A stretch of DNA of 7,930 bases from Bacteroidota bacterium (lineage in GTDB: Bacteria; Bacteroidota; Bacteroidia; Flavobacteriales; Flavobacteriaceae). Position 1 is the stretch's first letter; the number at the start of each line of letters is the position of its first letter. Location: assembly GCA_009936675.1 (NCBI GenBank), contig JAACDY010000106.1:1-7930 (forward strand). The letters are read 5' to 3'. The notes below the pieces were generated by a model that saw nothing but the letters and a program-made list of their open reading frames with translations, did not search any database and was not told where the DNA came from. Below, one piece after another: positions 6,770 through 7,930 of this stretch. A program made the translations under genes and the position numbers.

Positions 6770-7645
6770 GTGAGACTAAAATATTCCATAACCGAGACCC
6801 AGGACCATCAAAGTTTCTTCTCTGAGCGGAAGACCATTCCTTATTTTGGAGAGGATTGGCACTATCATGAAGACTACGAATTATTTTATCCCATCAATGG
6901 AACTGGTGTTCGTATTGTGGGAGACAGTATTGAATATTTTAACGAAAATGAATTGGTATTTCTGGGGAGTAAAGTACCCCACTTGTTTAAAAATGAAGTA
7001 GAAGATTCCTCATCCGAAGTCGATTATATCATCATCAAATTCAAGCCAGTATTAATCCATAAATTTGTTGACAATGTACCAGAGTTTTCCAATATCAAAT
7101 CCCTGCTAGAAAAGACCTGCCAAGGTATCATCTTTGAACCCATGGAAAGTTATTTGATGCTTGAAGATCTCATTCGCATATGCGAATCCAACGGAGCTGA
7201 GCGCATGATTCGTCTGATCAGTATATTGAATCGCTTGGCGCTAATCAAAAAAACAAGGGCTTTGACTTCAGAAAACTTTAATCTTCTGAACCTAGAATCC
7301 GAAGATGAAAATCGACTGCAAAAGGTGATAAATTATATTGTCAAAAACTATACAAACGCAATCAGTCTTAAAGAACTGTCCGAACTGTCTTATATGACTA
7401 CCAATTCATTTTGCCGTTACTTTAAAGATCGAACTGGAAAAACAGCCTTCCAATTTATTAGAGAATACCGTGTTAGCAGGGCCTGTCAAATGATCATCAA
7501 CAGTCGCAAGACCGTCTCACAGATATGCCGAGACACAGGATTTAACTCTTTCTCAAGTTTCAATCGGGTATTTAAGTCTGTCAAAGGAATTTCAGCCAGT
7601 GAGTACAAAAGTAAATATCAAAGGCTCAAAAATCAATCTTCCTAA
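6770..7645 (+). CDS. AraC-family transcriptional regulator with N-terminal cupin domain
   Basis: Cytosolic activator or repressor of 291 residues. The N-terminal sugar-sensing cupin (about 20-100) shows WHYHEDYELFY (30-40) with H31, H33 and E37, GDSIEYFNENELVFLG (51-66), and VPHLF (69-73) with H71. The C-terminal AraC domain (about 183-284) has two helix-turn-helix units: ISLKELSELSYMTTNSFCRYF (198-218 region) and VSQICRDTGFNSFSSFNRVF (249-268), then the usual KGISASEYK. The GTG at 6770 (VRLKYS) is chosen over an ATG at 6692: the 26 extra codons are very AT-rich, encode a hydrophobic stretch unlike the family's N-terminus, and the 291-residue product is the usual size. Homologues of this layout often control sugar-use loci; the rhamnosidase cluster, 2.9 kb upstream, is a candidate target. 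Confidence 0.85.
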   Translation: MRLKYSITETQDHQSFFSERKTIPYFGEDWHYHEDYELFYPINGTGVRIVGDSIEYFNENELVFLGSKVPHLFKNEVEDSSSEVDYIIIKFKPVLIHKFVDNVPEFSNIKSLLEKTCQGIIFEPMESYLMLEDLIRICESNGAERMIRLISILNRLALIKKTRALTSENFNLLNLESEDENRLQKVINYIVKNYTNAISLKELSELSYMTTNSFCRYFKDRTGKTAFQFIREYRVSRACQMIINSRKTVSQICRDTGFNSFSSFNRVFKSVKGISASEYKSKYQRLKNQSS

Positions 7646-7799
7646 TTAGAAGTAGGGCGATCAATCAGTTCTTATCGGGATCAAACTTAAAAAAAGTGCG
7701 CTCAAGCATAAAATGCTCCTAACAAAAGATTAATAAATATAGTAAGAAATAAAAATGTTTTAAAGAAAAGGCTCTGAGGCACATAGCAATAATGCAAGC
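7646..7799. other. Convergent intergenic gap with a small hairpin
   Basis: The gap separates the end of the AraC gene from the end of the partial minus-strand gene, so transcription terminators would be expected. The only clear dyad is AGCAT-aaa-ATGCT at 7705-7717. Read on the minus strand it is followed, after nine bases, by a run of T (complement of the A run at 7689-7695), which could act as a poor terminator for the partial gene. I see no convincing terminator for the AraC gene and no coding sequence. Confidence 0.25.
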
Positions 7800-7930
7800 C
7801 TATTCCCCTTGGGGCGTAACTTTTACCGAAGTTTTCCCCTCACCACCTGAACATTGATGCTTTTCCAGATCAATTACCTTAACCCCATTAACGCCCTGAA
7901 CATTGTCGATCATCAGCGTAGATTCATGAC
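7800..7930 (-). CDS. C-terminal fragment of an unidentified protein
   Basis: On the minus strand a frame is open from the window edge to a TAG at 7802-7800, giving 42 residues that begin HESTLMIDNVQGVNGVKV and end GKTSVKVTPQGE. The other two minus frames hit stops within about 20 bases of the edge, which supports this being real coding sequence entering from the right. The alternating valine pattern suggests beta structure, and there is one Cys (C26 of the fragment). I do not recognise the family. The gene converges with the AraC gene across a 154-base gap. Confidence 0.45.
   Translation of the reverse strand, partial: HESTLMIDNVQGVNGVKVIDLEKHQCSGGEGKTSVKVTPQGE

Noticed and set aside
7705..7717. 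Hairpin as a strong intrinsic terminator
   Set aside because: The stem is only five AT-rich base pairs and the T run on the minus strand begins nine bases away, so it is noted only as a weak possibility.
1..7930. CRISPR arrays, tRNA or rRNA genes, insertion sequences, defence genes
   Set aside because: No regularly spaced repeats, cloverleaf, transposase-like reading frame or terminal inverted repeats were seen on either strand.

Overview
The window looks like a piece of an AT-rich genome of Bacteroidota, most likely class Flavobacteriia. The support is a TonB-dependent receptor with an N-terminal carboxypeptidase-regulatory-like domain, promoters resembling the Bacteroidota TTTG / TAnnTTTG pattern, little sign of Shine-Dalgarno sequences, and the gene families present. 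Both ends cut through genes. It holds five complete protein-coding genes and two partial ones. I see no tRNA, rRNA, CRISPR array, transposase or integrase.

Region 1 (1-3842, plus strand) is a carbohydrate-use cluster: the C-terminal part of a GH78-type alpha-L-rhamnosidase (73-966), a 12-helix major facilitator of the nucleoside:H+ symporter family (1000-2235), and a 2,5-dioxovalerate (alpha-ketoglutaric semialdehyde) dehydrogenase-like enzyme (2316-3842). Read together they suggest release of sugar from a rhamnose-containing glycan, import, and oxidation of an aldehyde intermediate. The first 72 bases do not continue the rhamnosidase in its frame; a frameshift, possibly at a six-G run, or a damaged sequence end is likely.

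Region 2 (3839-6549) is a divergent metal-responsive pair. A short DtxR/MntR-type repressor lies on the minus strand, overlapping the dehydrogenase gene tail to tail by 4 bases, and a TonB-dependent outer-membrane receptor lies on the plus strand. Only 56 bases separate their start codons. In the middle is a perfect 10-bp inverted repeat whose two arms each contain a TAGTTTTG -7 box, one facing each gene. The repeat lies exactly 17 bases from each proposed start codon, and an outer GTTTT/AAAAC pair shares its dyad axis. This is the most striking regulatory feature of the window: a shared operator-promoter probably bound by the repressor to control itself and the receptor.

Region 3 (6550-7930) holds a 220-base spacer with two copies of GATAAnnnCTGTTT spaced 21 bp apart (a candidate AraC-type operator), a cupin-AraC regulator (6770-7645), a 154-base gap, and the C-terminal 42 residues of an unidentified minus-strand protein. 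A 13-base string overlapping the downstream repeat copy recurs with one mismatch just upstream of the dehydrogenase gene, a weak hint that the AraC protein controls the sugar cluster.

I found no clearly new multi-gene system. The best leads are the symmetric divergent operator, the short metal repressor paired with a receptor that has a CxxC in its plug, and the AraC-type repeats.
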